Source: Tetracentron sinense
Lineage: Eukaryota; Streptophyta; Magnoliopsida; Trochodendrales; Trochodendraceae
NCBI GenBank assembly: GCA_015143295.1
Contig: CM026564.1
Coordinates: 15,922,416 to 15,986,415, forward strand
DNA: 64,000 nucleotides
Reading direction: 5' to 3'
In this document: positions 1-11,402 of the stretch, piece after piece
How the letters are laid out: every line of letters begins with the position of its first letter
How positions within the stretch are numbered: the stretch's first letter is position 1
The notes under the pieces: model-generated
Seen by the model: only the letters and a program-made list of their open reading frames with translations
Database searches by the model: none
What the model was told of the DNA's origin: nothing
Position numbers and translations under genes: made by a program

Positions 1-2
1 TC

Positions 3-362
3 AGGCAGCAGGAAGCAAAACAAGGCTATGAACTCCAGGCCGTACAAGAACAGGTTGAACAATTGGAATAGACAATCCAATCTCTTCACAGGAAATGCAG
101 AGGCGACGCCAAGGAAAGTGCCGTCATCCTGGCCCAGCTTCACTTCCACCAAGAACAGCTTGATAGTGCAAAGGCGGAGATGACCTCCCGTATCCAACAA
201 TTTGGATACCGTATGTTCAACGCTACCGAAACCCTTACGCGCATGGAAGTTAAAGTCACATCCCTCCAACAACAGATCATGGATCTTGAGGGCGTGCCTC
301 GTCCACTTGACTTTGCAATCCCTAAGGGCCTGCCTAGGATCGAGTCTTTTTTCTCTTTTTGA
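3..362 (+). pseudogene. ORF1-like C-terminal coiled coil of Tat-1 (partial)
   Basis: Reading frame 3 is open from the window edge to a TGA at 360-362 except for one TAG at 69-71. The peptide is rich in Q, E, K and L with heptad-like spacing and contains QEQVEQLE and later KVTSLQQQIMDLEG, so it is probably a coiled coil. Tat and Ogre elements often have an extra ORF before gag, and the position 275 bp upstream of the gag start fits. The N-terminal part is outside the window. Assignment rests on position and composition only, because I see no diagnostic domain. Confidence 0.55.
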
Positions 363-637
363 CTTTCACTATGCATGTACTTACTGCACTCTTCATGCAT
401 CAATGAAAATATTTTTCTAGCATCTGCCTTTTGCCCTCATGCATAATCATGATTAGCCGTTGCATTCTTTCCTGTTGCATGAGCCGACCTGTGACTCATT
501 CTCTGACTGCGATTTTCGCAAAAGTAGCAGTTGCCGATGCAGTCTTGACGAAAATACCAATCACAGAGGTACTCCCTTACACAGTCCGGTCAGAGAATAG
601 CTCCTACACAGTACAATTAGAAAGCAGTACAGGATCG
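363..637 (+). other. Spacer between ORF1 tail and gag of Tat-1
   Basis: This is a short stretch with no convincing coding signal. An open frame runs into gag from position 431, but the first methionine that resembles a Tat Gag start is at 638. Confidence 0.4.
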
Positions 638-2209
638 ATGGCAGAACCTACAGATCAACACCAACGGACCATTGAGATCCTACAGTCACATGACAGAGGC
701 ATAGCAACCATACAGGTGAAGCTTGACAGTGTTCTAGAATCCCTGAAGATTCTAATTGGCATCGGACCGAAGAACCCTCCACCCGGATCCCAACCAAAGA
801 ACCAGCCGAGTGACCTACACCTGAGCCTCGCCATTCCCCCTTCATCATACCTAATCCAATACCCACAATAAGCAGAGGAGAGGAATATGACCAGTACGAA
901 GAGCAGCCGAAGATCTCACATGTCCATCAGGACCAGCCGTCATCCTCAAATCTAACCCCTTCCTTACAAGACGAGATCAAGCAGATTAAAGAGGAGATGA
1001 GAAGAATGAAAGGTACATCCACCAATACAAGTCTATCACTGGAAGACTTAACCTTTTCATCAGGGGATGTTGTTCCCGCAGGTTTCAAGGTCCCAGACTT
1101 TGATAAATATGATGGCTCGGGCTGTCAAAAACAACACTTGCAGTTATACTTGGGGGATATGCTCTAACATAATAAAAACCAGCCCTTGCTCATCCAATAG
1201 TTCCAGAAGAGTCTGAAGGGGGCAGCCCTTACATGGTGGATGTCGGTGGACAAACAGAGAGTCAAGACCTGGTAGGATACCATGGACAGTTTCATAGAGC
1301 AGTACTCCTTCAACCAGGAGCTCCGCCCTCAGACGAGCCAACTCGAACAACTAAGCCAGCGCAACAACGAATCAATTCTGGAGTACGCCACCCGCTAGAG
1401 GGAAATGGCAGCAAAGATCCTAACTCCTATCCCTAAAGAGGAACTGGCAGGCATGTTCATGGGCACCCTGAAGCAGCTTTACTCTACACTCATGGTGACC
1501 TTACCGGTAGTGGATTTCGGCACCATCATTAGGATAGGTGCCCGTATCGAGACTGCTATAAAGATCGAGGCCATTCATTCTAATGTAGGACTTGATTCCC
1601 CCAAGGCGACGGCCTCGTCCAGTAGAAATATCAGTCCCCGGGACCACAGAAAGAAGGAAGATGTACATATGATTGCTTCTACGGCACCAATTAGATTACC
1701 AGCTCCAGCAGCAATCAGTTAGCAGGAATACCCGGCCAGCCCGACCAATTCAGGGGCAAAACCGTCCTCCTAGAAACTTTACCCCCCTTCCACACACACT
1801 CAGCCAGTTGTTGGAATTCCTCATTAAGCAGGGCCTTCTTAAGCTGAGAGGTCCTACACCTCTTCTACCTCCAGACAAACAGGGTAAGAACTACTATGCC
1901 GACCATCACTGCGCCTTTCACAGAGGCCCAGGCCATGCCACAGATTATTGTATAGGCCTGAAGTGTGCAATCCAAGATCTCTTGGATGAGGGAAGGGTTG
2001 AGCTGGCTCCCAGCAACACCAGCATCAATCAGGTGCCACTGCCCCCATATAACAATCAAATCAACTTTATCCAGTGGGAAGAGCCCGAGGCAGGGCAGCC
2101 AGGACCCAGCACACCCGTAATGAATGACGGCATCATCAGGCCCTCTTACCGATTACCTGTCATAATCCACTTCCCCAGTCAAACATACAGACTATTCAAT
2201 CTCTAATCC
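638..2209 (+). pseudogene. gag: Tat-1 gag (broken)
   Basis: The start is taken at ATG 638, where the peptide opens MAEPTDQHQRTIEILQ. After a frame change near 860 the Gag core follows, with PAGFKVPDFDKYDG before the capsid-like domain and ALTWWMSVD inside it (about 1070-1260), then EELAGMFMGTLK. Stops occur near 1165, 1198, 1271 and 1396, and another frame change lies near 1720. The C-terminal part has the Tat-type zinc-binding pattern C-x2-H-x4-H-x4-C in CAFHRGPGHATDYC (about 1911-1952), the expected nucleic-acid binding part of the virion coat protein. Multiple lesions rule out a working Gag. Confidence 0.85.
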
Positions 2210-2459
2210 AGATACCTATCCCCGAACAGATCATCTACACCATTCCTTGCCCTGCAAATTGGCCCACAGCTCCAGCTCAAGCTTCAACCTCTTCAGGTCC
2301 TGTTCGGATCCCTTACATCCCAAAGCCTCCCTTCAACCTCAACTGAGTACCCGCTCCTCGCTCTCTCGTCCTTGAGAGCGAGAGCATAGCCTACCTAACC
2401 AGATCCGGCCGGGTATATCAACCTCTTACAGCCGACTGCCAAAGGTGAAGAATATAGAG

Positions 2460-3230
2460 GCAGAAAAATAGAAAGCACGGGTGTCAGACCCACAGAAAGA
2501 AGCAGTAGATTCAGCGGTTTTATTGAAGATCCTAGAAAAAGCAGAGGAGTTCAATATCACTCAGCAATTGAGCAAGGTCCCAGCACAGATATCCATCTTG
2601 GGTCTTCTTCTTACTTCAGAGCATCACAGGAAGCAACTGCTCCAAGTATTTGGCAATGCCCATGTAATGCTAGACATATCGCTCGAGAAACTGGGGCAAA
2701 TGGTAGGGCAAATCCTTGAACCAAAAGTCATCTCCTTCACAGAAGAGGAGATACTAGACAACAATAGGGACCATACCTGAGCTTTGTACACTGCAGTACA
2801 ATGTATGGACCGAACATTATCATCAGTGCTCATCGACAATGGCTTCGGCCTGAACGTCTGCACACTCTCCACACTGTAAAAACTGGGCTTGGACCTTAGT
2901 CAAGTGAAGAAAATACCTATGACCATCAGCGCCTTTGATAATACCACCAGGCAAAACCTGGGTGACATCGACCTGACCATCGGGGTTAGACCTGCTCAGT
3001 TCTCAACAAACTTTTAGGTGGTGAACGTGCCAGCCTCTTTCACTCTACTCCTAGGGAGGCCATGGATCCATGCGGCCGGAGCCATTCCCTCCTCTTTGCA
3101 TCAAAGAATCAAGTTCATCCAGGATGACCGTCTGATTGTCATTCCGTCTAAAGAGTTGGCAAATTCCTTTGGGGACGTCCAAGAGCTGGGGCAAGGCATT
3201 ACCTTCATGGCATTCCAATTCGAGTAGGTC
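2460..3230 (+). pseudogene. pol: Tat-1 aspartic protease region (broken)
   Basis: The protease core lies at about 2800-3110. The active-site segment reads LIDNGFGLNVC, with the DNG triplet at 2835-2843, where most retroelement proteases have D-S/T-G; Tat proteases typically use D-N/D-G. The flap and second conserved segment appear as FTLLLGRPWIHAAGAIPSS (3045-3100), which is strongly typical of this lineage. In-frame stops at about 2877 and 3016 and a TAG at 3225-3227 break the domain. It would have cleaved the Gag-Pol precursor. Confidence 0.8.
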
Positions 3231-3344
3231 AGTTCTATCGCCCATGTAGAACAGCAAGGCAAGCAAGCAGTGCCACCGTTTGTCAGAATGATGGCCAGAA
3301 TGAACTATTAACCCGGAAGTGGTCTCGGTGCCAGGAATCAGGGC

Positions 3345-3728
3345 ATGAAGAAAAGATACACGCCTCCTCGTTACACACCTTCCTTTGGTTTGGATTACAA
3401 GCCCAAATACGAGGACTACCTTTCTAAGCTGACTAAGAAGAGTGGACAGACAGCGAAACCTGAACCCCGACCACACATCTCTATAACCTTCCCCGTGGGA
3501 ATCTATGAGACCTACCCGAAAACCTCTTCTGCACCCATTGCCTTAACACCCCAGCCCAGTGATGAGTCTTCAGGGATTCCAGAACCCGAAGTGTTCGCCA
3601 TGGCCCAGATGTTCGACGAGCTAACCGTCGAAGATGCTACTGAAGCAGAATATCCAGCGGGAGAGCAGTTCTGCACCCTCTCCAACAGCACTGAAGTGTC
3701 ATCCAGTCGCCAGCCACTAATCCATTAG
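3345..3728 (+). pseudogene. pol: Tat-1 linker between protease and reverse transcriptase
   Basis: An open segment beginning near MKKRYTPPRY carries the motif LDYKPKYEDYLSKLTKK, followed by a proline-rich, acidic tail ending TAG at 3726-3728. Such low-complexity linkers join protease to RT in Tat polyproteins. The same segment recurs, more decayed, in Tat-2 at 45715-46110, which confirms it as family sequence. No catalytic motif is visible. Confidence 0.65.
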
Positions 3729-4107
3729 TGGACTGAGGCTCTCACCATCGAGGCTTGCCAGGGCTGGGACAAGCACAGTGCAGGACAGGTTGGTCCGAGA
3801 CAGCAGTGAATCAGCATCACCCTTCTCCTTCATCTACTTCTCTTTTGCTCCCCTTTGTAAAAATCCAAAAGTCAGGCCATTGTTGGCCTCTTTTGTTTGA
3901 TTATTTTTGTAACAAGTCATTTTGCTAATCAGATTGTTTTGACTCAAAAATCATGTTTTCGAAAAAAAAAACATTTCATATCGGTTGATGAAGAAATCAC
4001 ACAGACTCTTCCTCTGGAAGGACTAGTGTCCTGAAGCCAACAAATCATCATCATCAAAGCATGCTAAACTGAAGTTAATTGGTTTGTTAGGAAATTACCT
4101 CTAACAG
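3729..4107 (+). other. Candidate Ogre-type intron region before Tat-1 RT
   Basis: Coding resemblance stops near 3860 and returns immediately after CTAACAG at 4101-4107 with ATPQTLLELSEAEYD, the usual start of the post-intron exon in Tat/Ogre elements, which are known to carry an intron between protease and RT. The stretch between is T-rich. In Tat-2 the matching donor reads GGGGTAAGTAAG (GT at 46148), but in Tat-1 the aligned bases at 3769-3770 are AC, so the donor looks lost here. Alternative GT sites lie at 3789 and 3857. The exact 5' border is uncertain. Confidence 0.55.
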
Positions 4108-5720
4108 GGCTACCCCTCAAACCCTCCTTGAACTCTCCGAAGCAGAGTATGACTCAAAACAGGAAGAGGAACCGCCTCAGGAAATTCTGGACCTCCACGA
4201 GCACAGCGGAGGACTACTGTAATCTAACAGGGAGGACACTGAAACAGTCAATCTGGGATCCACAGAGAACCCCCGACTAGTCAGAATCAGCACCAGCATG
4301 AACCTTCAGCGAAGAGCAGACATGATCAGTTTCCTGAGAAGCTACAATGATGTCTTCGCCTGGTTATATGCTGACATACCGGCCTAGACCCAGCATTGGT
4401 GGTACACAGACTGCCCTTGAACCCCGACGTCAGACCAGTGAAGCAGAAACTGAGACGGATGAGGCCCGAATGGTCATAGAAGGTCAAGGAGGAAGTTGAG
4501 AAGCAGATCAGGACAAGCTTCCTAGCAGTTGCAAACTACCCTGAGTGGTTGGCCAACATAGTCCCAGTACCCAAGAAGGATGGCAAGGTCCGCATGTGTA
4601 TTGACTACCGGAATTTAAACAGGGCAAGCCCCAAAGACAACTTTTCTCTCTCGCACATTGACGTTATGGTTGACTATACTCCTGGGCAAGAGACTCTCTC
4701 ATTCATGGATGGTTTCTCTGGATACAACCAGATCAGGATGGCGGAAGAAGACATGGAGAAAACCTCCTTTATTACGCCTTGGGGCACATTCTGCTACAAG
4801 GTCATGCCCTTCGGACTCAAGAATGCAGGGGCCACCTACCAGAGGGCCATGACAGCCTTGTTCTATGACATGATGCACAAGTCCACTGAAATCAACGTGG
4901 ATGACATGATCGTCAAATTGCCAACAGTCGAACAGCACCCAGAAGATCTGAAGAGACTCTGCGATAGACTCCGAGAGTATGGCCTAAGACTAAACCCGGC
5001 CAAATGCCTCTTCGAAGCCTCATCAGGAAAACTCCTTGGCTTTATAGTCAGCAAAAGAGGCATTGAGATCGATCTAGCTAAATCTAGAGCTATCATCGAA
5101 ATGCCAGTACCCCAAACTAAAAAGGAGATCCGTGGTTTCCTAGCTAGAATTCAGTACATCACTCAGTTCATTTCTCAATTAACTCAAATCTGTGAGCCGA
5201 TCTTCAAAATTCTCCGAAAGAACACGCCAACAATCTGGACAGCAGATTGCCAAGAAGCCTTTGACAGAATAAAGCAGTATCTTCTGAATCCTCTAGTACT
5301 TGTGCCTCCTACACCGGGATGCCCACTGCTACTCTACATCTCTGTGCAAGAAACCTCCATGGGGTGCATCCTGGCACAACATGACGAGACAGGCAGAACA
5401 GAGCAAGCCATCTACTATATCAGTAAGCGTCTGCTCGAGTACGAATAGCAGCACAGTCCTCTTGAGAAGACATGTCTGGCACTGGTCTGGGCAACTCAAC
5501 GTCTTCAGTACTATCTGCTTTCCTACCCGGTAATTCTGATCTCCTGGATGGACCCACTAAAATATCTACTGGAAAAGCCAGCCACCACCGGAAGGACTGC
5601 CCGATGGCTTATGATGTTATCTGAATTCGACATCACGTATATAACACAAAATTCAATCAAGGGGCAGGCGATAGCAGATCACCTGGCCCACAGTCTGACC
5701 CAGGACTACGTGTCTGTACA
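4108..5720 (+). pseudogene. pol: Tat-1 reverse transcriptase and RNase H (broken)
   Basis: The RT is recognisable from NDVFAWLYADIP (about 4345) to SKRLLEYE (5445). The block 4549-5448 is open, containing VPKKDGKVRMCIDYRNLNRA, DGFSGYNQI, TPWGTFCYKVMPFGLKNAGATYQRAM and FLARIQYI. The catalytic box is NVDDM (4894-4908) instead of YVDDM, so the tyrosine next to the two aspartates is lost. A first RNase H follows to about 5720 with a TAG at 5446-5448 and the late motif GQAIADHLA. Stops at 4222 and 4384 and a disturbed frame at 4380-4545 break the entry to the RT. Confidence 0.9.
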
Positions 5721-6185
5721 TGATCAGTTTCCAGATGAAGCCATCTTGTATATAGAAGTGGACAAACAAGAATACTCTGGCTGGGAGTTGTATTTTGACA
5801 GAGCTACCAACAATCATAGGCACGGGGTAGGAGCAGTCCTGATCTCACCCAAAGGAGCACACCTCCCTATCTCTATCAAGCTGAAGTTCAGATGCTCCAA
5901 CAATGAAGCAAAATACGAGGCGTGCATAGCTGGACTGAAAAAAGCCCTGGACATCGGGATTGAAGAGGTAGACGTCTACGGTGACTCATCTTTGGTAATC
6001 TATCAGGCGAATGAGTCTTGGGCCATCCGAGAAGCAAGGCTAGTCCCGTACTTAGCCTACCTTAATCTGCTAATCAGTCAATTCAGAAGAATCAGCTTTA
6101 GCCATTGATCCAGGAACCAGAACAGATTTACCGACGCACTGGCCACTCTAGCTTCAATGGTACAGATCCCAACAGACATCATACT
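5721..6185 (+). pseudogene. pol: Tat-1 second, archaeal-like RNase H
   Basis: The peptide GWELYFDRATNNHRHGVGAVL (about 5780-5840), then CSNNEAKYEACIAGLKKALD and VDVYGDSSLVIYQ, gives the D-E-D pattern of an RNase HI fold: D in YFDRA, E in NEAKYEA and D in YGDSSLV. This additional domain after the first RNase H is characteristic of Tat-lineage gypsy elements. The glycine-alanine step usually seen after the first D (DGA) reads DRA here. The frame stays open to a TGA at 6106-6108, after which the terminal helix reads on in another frame. Confidence 0.88.
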
Positions 6186-6429
6186 CTGGCTGATAGAAAT
6201 TTAGCAACAAGATCAGCCTGTCTACTACCTTCAGATTGAAGAGGTATCAGACAATAAGCCTTGGTTTGCAGACATCAAGCAGTATCTCGATGACGGGACC
6301 TTCCCTCTCGATGCTACCGAAACAGACCACCGGGCAATCAGAAGACTGGTCATTCAGTTCATCCTATCAGGGGGCATCTTGTACAAAAGGTCGCCAAACC
6401 TACTCTAGCTCAGGTATCTAGATACCAGT

Positions 6430-7509
6430 GAAGTAACACAAGTAGTCGAAGAAGTTCACGGAGGAATTTATGGCCCACACATGAACAGGTTGATGTTATC
6501 TAAGAATATATTGAGGCTAGGCTATTACTGGTCCACCATAGCATTAGACTGTTGCAAGCATGTACATAAGTGCCACCAGTGCCAAATCTATGCCGATAGG
6601 ATAAATACACTGCCGAACAGGCTGCATAATCTCCCCGCTCCTTGGCCATTCTCAACTTGGGGCATCGACGTCATCGGACCCATAGCTCCGAAAGCATCAA
6701 ATGGACATCGATTCATCCTGGTAGCAATCGATTACTTCACGAAATGGGTTGAGGTAACCTCTTATGCCAGTGTCACAGCCTCAGTGGTTTAACATTTTCT
6801 GAAAAGGGATATCATCTACCGATATGGGATCCCATATGAGATTATAACAGATAATGCTCTCAACTTCTGCAACAAGGGGATGACTGACCTCTGCCAGAAA
6901 TTCAAGATCCAACATCACAACTCTAAGCCATACAGGCCATAGGCCAATGGTGTAATTGAAGCCGCCAACAAGAATCTAAAGAAAATCATAGAGAAGATGG
7001 CAACCAAATACTCTGCCTGGTATGAGATGCTCCCTTATGCACTCATGGCCTACAGAACGTTCATTCGAACCTCAACTGGGGCAACACCATTTGCTCTAGC
7101 CTATGGTATGGCAGCAGTCCTCCCTGTCGAAGTACAAATTCCATCACTCTGAGTGTTAATGGAAGCAGAGCTCTCAGAAGCGGAATAGGCACAGACCCGG
7201 TATGAGTAGTTCAACTTGATCAAAGAGCGGCGACTGAAAGCCATCAACCACTCTCAGGCCTATCGAAGGCGCATGGCTAGGGCATTCAACAGGAAAGTCA
7301 AGCCAACAAGCATCTAGATCGGTGACCTGGTCCTCCGAAAAATGTTGCCAAACTGCCCTGACCCAAGGGGCAAGTTCACTCCCAATTATAAAGGCCCATA
7401 CGTCGTCCGAGACAAATTCTCCAACGGTGCCCTTCAACTCGGACGTATGGATGACGAAGACCTCCCAAAGCCCGTCAACATGGACAAAGTCAAAAGATAC
7501 TATGCTTAG
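6430..7509 (+). pseudogene. pol: Tat-1 integrase (broken)
   Basis: The zinc-binding HHCC end is visible as HGGIYGPHM and CHQCQ (6457-6590). The catalytic triad is present: D in GIDVIGP (6667-6669), D in TDNALNF (6850-6852) and E in NGVIEAANK (6958-6960). The C-terminal GPYVV-type fold follows (IGDLVLRK to GPYVV, about 7318-7410) and pol ends VKRYYA-TAG at 7507-7509. Stops at about 6790, 6940, 7150, 7186, 7207 and 7315 inactivate it. No chromodomain follows, as expected for Tat. Confidence 0.9.
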
Positions 7510-8959
7510 AGTCTAGATCTGATAAGAACTTTGCACTTGTAGTTTCCTTGGGAAATGACAAGAGGCCATCCTTGGTACACTCTTCATCCCTCTTTCCTGT
7601 AATCCGTTTACAAAACAAAAGAATCTCGCTAGTTAGCCCCTTGAGCCTGATAGCCCTTCTTAAGGCACAAGCCTTAAGCAAACAATCCCCTCAAAAACAA
7701 AAGAATCCTCCTAGAGAGTGAAAATCAATTATATCAAACCAAAACCTCCAAGGGAGAGCAAATCAACTACAAACAGAAGAAATCCCAGGGTGTCCCAAAC
7801 TTGGTCCTTCAACCTACATTTCGTCCTACTATAAGTCCTCCTCGATCCCTTAGGCATTACGAGTGCAAGTGCAATATCACATCTGAATCCCCAGCGAAAA
7901 TATCATCCTCAAAACCCTCGAGGAGCGCAATTTAGGGCTATGATGGGAGAAGACTTTCTTTCCCAACATAAACTAAACCTCCCCAGTAAGTCGTGGGCAT
8001 GAGTGAAAACCAGCAACGGCCTCATTGCGTAAAAATCTCACGATCCCTGGGCCTAGTTTTGTGACTAGGGGCAAAAACGAGATAAAAATCAATCAGCTTC
8101 GCAAGTATGAGGAAAACTGGCAACGGCCTCATTGCGTAAAAATTATGCGAACCCCATGACTTGGTCATTCCAAGGGTAAAAAAGGGAGAAAGGCTGAAGA
8201 GCAGTTTGGCAACAACATCCGACAGCAATCAGGCTAGCCAGATAAATCCCCTACAGTAATCCCCAGTAGGTGGCATGGAAGAGCAGCTTCCCCAACACTA
8301 GGCTCCAGCAGAGTCCAGATCCCCAGCAGTGATCTACGGCAGTGTCATATCCCTCAGCAGATCCCCAACAATGGTCAACAATGGCATTACATCCCCTAGC
8401 AGATCTCCCCAGTAGAAGCATCCTATTTGCTCCCCCAGCAAGCTTCTCCCCAGTCAGAGTCTAATCTCCAGCAGTGACAAAACAAACAGGTCTACCTATG
8501 AGCATCCTCAGCAGTGACAAAGCCTCTTCTAGGTTATAATCTACTCTCCAAGAGCGAAAGGCAGACTATAGAATCCCCAAAGCCCTGACTAAGGCACTTT
8601 CCTGGCAAAACTGATAGCTAGTTGAACATTCTTTTGTTGAAAGCAAAATTTTCACAAAGGGCCAAAACCTTTTACAAAATATTTTCAAAAACAACTCTTT
8701 GGTATCCTGACCAGATTGTACAAGCCTACATTGAGCAACCCCAGCAAGTTAAAACAGAAGAAGCCGACACCATGCATCCCCGTAAGTCGCAATCAGCAGA
8801 GTCATGGGAAAGCATCCTCGCCTTTATCCCCTACATGACATCCCTACATACCGTCACGCTTCTGGTGACCAAACTCCTTAGCATCATCTTTGATCAAAAT
8901 CCAGCACCTCTCGGCCATTTCAATCATCCGGCTAGCACCTCTTGGACATGCCGCCTCCA
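7510..8959 (+). other. Tat-1 long 3' non-coding region
   Basis: About 1.45 kb follows the pol stop with no coding signal on either strand. Two imperfect copies of GCAACGGCCTCATTGCGTAA lie about 105 bp apart (8012 and 8117). From about 8245 to 8545 a CCCCAGCAG/CCCAGTAG motif recurs many times. Long, repeat-rich tails between integrase and the 3' LTR are usual in Tat and Ogre elements. Confidence 0.7.
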
Positions 8960-9097
8960 TTTCGACACCCTCATGTGTCTTCGACATCCCGTGTATACCT
9001 TTAAAGCGTAAGCCACTTGCATGTCCCTTCTTTTGACACCCCCGTGTGTCCTCGACATCCCGTGTATACCTTTACAGCGTATACCACCTGCATATCC
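8960..9097 (+). repeat. 71-bp tandem repeat of Tat-1 tail, left part
   Basis: Two units built on GACACCCCCGTGTGTCC, CGACATCCCGTGTATACC and CACCTGCAT, about 72 bp apart. The array is cut at 9097 by Tekay element A and resumes at 28392. TATCC at 9093-9097 is the left target-site duplication. Confidence 0.9.
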
Positions 9098-9399
9098 TGT
9101 CGCGACCCAAAACCTACCCTAGGAGGTAGAGTGAATCGTGGACGACTAAATCATGACTTACATGACTTGCTTGACGAACCACCTGCAAAACACCCACAGA
9201 GCATATACAATAGAGGATAACAGCAGAAGCATAACTATAAGACACAGCGGAAGTCTAACAAACCTCTAAGTATATACACATGGTCCAAGTTTTAATACAA
9301 AGAAATCAAAACAAAGAAAGTGCGGATATGCCCGCCAAAATACATGGATATAATCACTCATGCTCAACCATAGCTAGTCCACTCAGAATCTAACACCAC

Positions 9400-9519
9400 C
9401 TACTGATAACCCTCTACTGGAGGTTCCTCCAAAGGCTCCTTGACGTACTCCTCCTCCACCCATAGACCAGGAGCACAAACATCAAATGGAGCAGCAACTC
9501 CCTCAGAACCTGCCGACAT
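9400..9519 (-). CDS. Conserved 39-aa acidic ORF in LTR (element A, 3' LTR)
   Basis: ATG at 9519-9517 opens a 39-codon frame closed by TAG (9402-9400). The peptide begins MSAGSEG and contains APFDVCAPG followed by LWVEEEYVKEP and a C-terminal EEPPVEGYQ. The proline before W in all other copies is leucine here. It lies about 1.9 kb into the LTR, downstream of the TATA region, so it would be in the transcribed leader upstream of gag. The function is unknown and translation is unproven. Confidence 0.5.
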   Translation of the reverse strand: MSAGSEGVAAPFDVCAPGLWVEEEYVKEPLEEPPVEGYQ

Positions 9520-9530
9520 AAGAAGTACGG

Positions 9531-9549
9531 CTGAGCATGGAATACTCAG
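9531..9549 (-). promoter_or_regulatory. Conserved stem-loop before LTR ORF
   Basis: CTGAG and CTCAG arms enclose a 9-nt loop, 11 nt upstream of the ORF start. The same hairpin is found at this place in the other LTR copies of this window. Confidence 0.5.
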
Positions 9550-9831
9550 TGGGTACTAAATACTAACCAACAGTTATAGCAAGAGATAGCAATGCATACC
9601 CAGGAAACAATATAGATATATATGAATCAGGAACAGTTAATATCATACAAAGAAATAAGGAAATTCATAATCATGCTTGCAGTTCATGAAAAGCCGATAA
9701 AATCCTTGAAAAACACCATGCACTTGACTTGACTTAAAATACCCTTCGCGTAATTGGGAACTTATTTACCGTGTCATGCTTGTCATGCTTGTATCATGCT
9801 TGCTTATTCGTAATTTAAACATGTTCACATG

Positions 9832-10027
9832 CCTAGTTGTCGTTCATAGCCCATCGCAACTAGTATCCTATATGATGAATGATATGCCTAGTTGCTGTTC
9901 ATAATCCGTCGCAACTAGTGTCCTATACGCTGAATGATATGCCTAGTTGCCGTTCATAGCCCGTCGCAACTAGCATCCATGCGAAATGTGTATGCCTAGT
10001 TGCCGTTCATAGCCCGTCACAACTAGC
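9832..10027 (-). repeat. Hairpin tandem repeats, 4 units (A 3' LTR)
   Basis: Four units each carry CTAGTTGC and GCAACTAG arms around a CGTTCATAGCCCGTC-type loop, so each unit can fold into a hairpin. The partner LTR of A has five units (17300-17547). Confidence 0.85.
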
Positions 10028-10993
10028 ATCCATGCTTGTCATGCCATGCCTTGAGTGTCATGAGATGCTATGCCATGCGTGTAATGCGATACCATGCCAT
10101 GCGTGTAATGCGATGGGATGAGAGACCCTTCCCTATGCAACGCATGATCATCTTGTCCTTGAAAACATCGGTAAATCACATCGTTTCATGCCGTGCTCGT
10201 GTAATCGTGTACACACTTGCGATGGAAATTAAATATGACATTTTGGGGAATTCACAATACATTGCACATTACCGTATATACAAGTAATAAATTAAACAAT
10301 TTAGGGAAAGCGCAAAAACACACTATCATAACCTTAGCAATTTCCATAAATGTTTAAGCATGCATTTTCTTTATTTATTATTCTTTTCATTCATCTTGGC
10401 ATTTCATCAAACATGGTGTGTTCATTATTGATTTACCCTACAACATGCTTTTCTAGATGGATTTTACTCAAATCATGCATGTATGTTCATTATTGGAACA
10501 ATGCTCTCCCCATTTTAATCATCACAACACAACCATTGGCATCCAATCGCCCATTCCATCTCGATTCACCATTCACAACCATCCATCTCATAGCGCATGT
10601 GTAAATAAAGGAAAACAAAGGGAAATAACGGGAAAAGAGGAACTATAACTAGGAGGGTAGCAAGAAGTACCGACCTTGAACAATGAGGGGAGAAACCCCT
10701 TTCCAAAACGACAGTGTAGCTGCTGCCCTAGCTTGGAGAACGCTCTCCACGAGTGTTTGAGCCGTGATCTTGGAGAAGAGCCGAGCTTGAAGTAATCTAG
10801 GGTCTCAAAAACCTTTGATTTCTCTTCTAAAGACAAGCCCTAGGTTGGAATCGCCTTCTCCCCTTTCTCCTATTCTCTCAATCTCTCTAAGTGTCGAATG
10901 ATGCCCAAAAGGCTCGGGCAAGACTCTTAAGGTAAGAGTAAACCGACCAAAAGACCATAATACCCTTACTGAAATTTCTGCAAAAACTCGAGT

Positions 10994-11177
10994 ACCGAGC
11001 GATCGGTGTTAATGACCGATCGATCGGTTGCCTACCGATCGATCGGTTTCATAACCGAGCGATCGGTTAAAATTTCACTCTTTGGAAAATTTTCCTATAC
11101 AAAAATCTTGACCAGTCGATAGCCTCCGAGTGATCAGTTTTGGACCGATCGATCGCTCCATGGACCGAGCGATCGGT
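10994..11177 (-). promoter_or_regulatory. ACCGA-N4-TCGGT palindrome array (A 3' LTR)
   Basis: Units start at 10994, 11015, 11034 and 11054, then at about 11125, 11144 and 11164: two clusters spaced 19-21 bp. The arms ACCGA/TCGGT are kept while the central four bases vary (GCGA, TCGA). In element orientation the array is in U3, before the presumed TATA region. Confidence 0.7.
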
Positions 11178-11389
11178 GGTGTGCAGGTCCAAACTGTTTT
11201 GGCCATAACTTTTGACTCGTTCGTCCGATTTTCACGATTCAACTTGCGTTGGGTTCGTACTTCAAAAATGAACATTTTTGACATGTCGGAATTTCCAATT
11301 TCTTCTTTATTTATTAATTATACCTCTTTAAAGGAAAAATGACAACGAAAGGGTTATGCATTAAATGTGAAAAAGTCCGGGGCTCTACA

Positions 11390-11402
11390 TCCTCCCCCCC
11401 TT
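11390..11402 (-). promoter_or_regulatory. Polypurine tract of element A
   Basis: The + strand reads TCCTCCCCCCCTT directly beside the 3' LTR; on the element strand this is a purine run, the plus-strand primer site. Confidence 0.85.

Larger units (their letters stand above)
9098..11389 (-). repeat. 3' LTR of Tekay element A
   Basis: The LTR is 2292 bp with TG...CA ends. Inside, in element order from the right, lie the ACCGA-N4-TCGGT array, a weak TATA-like CTTACCTTAAGAG (RC of about 10923-10936), CTAGTTGC/GCAACTAG hairpin repeats, a conserved stem-loop and the 39-codon ORF. By eye it differs from the other LTR of A by a few percent, including one more repeat unit in the partner. Confidence 0.93.
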
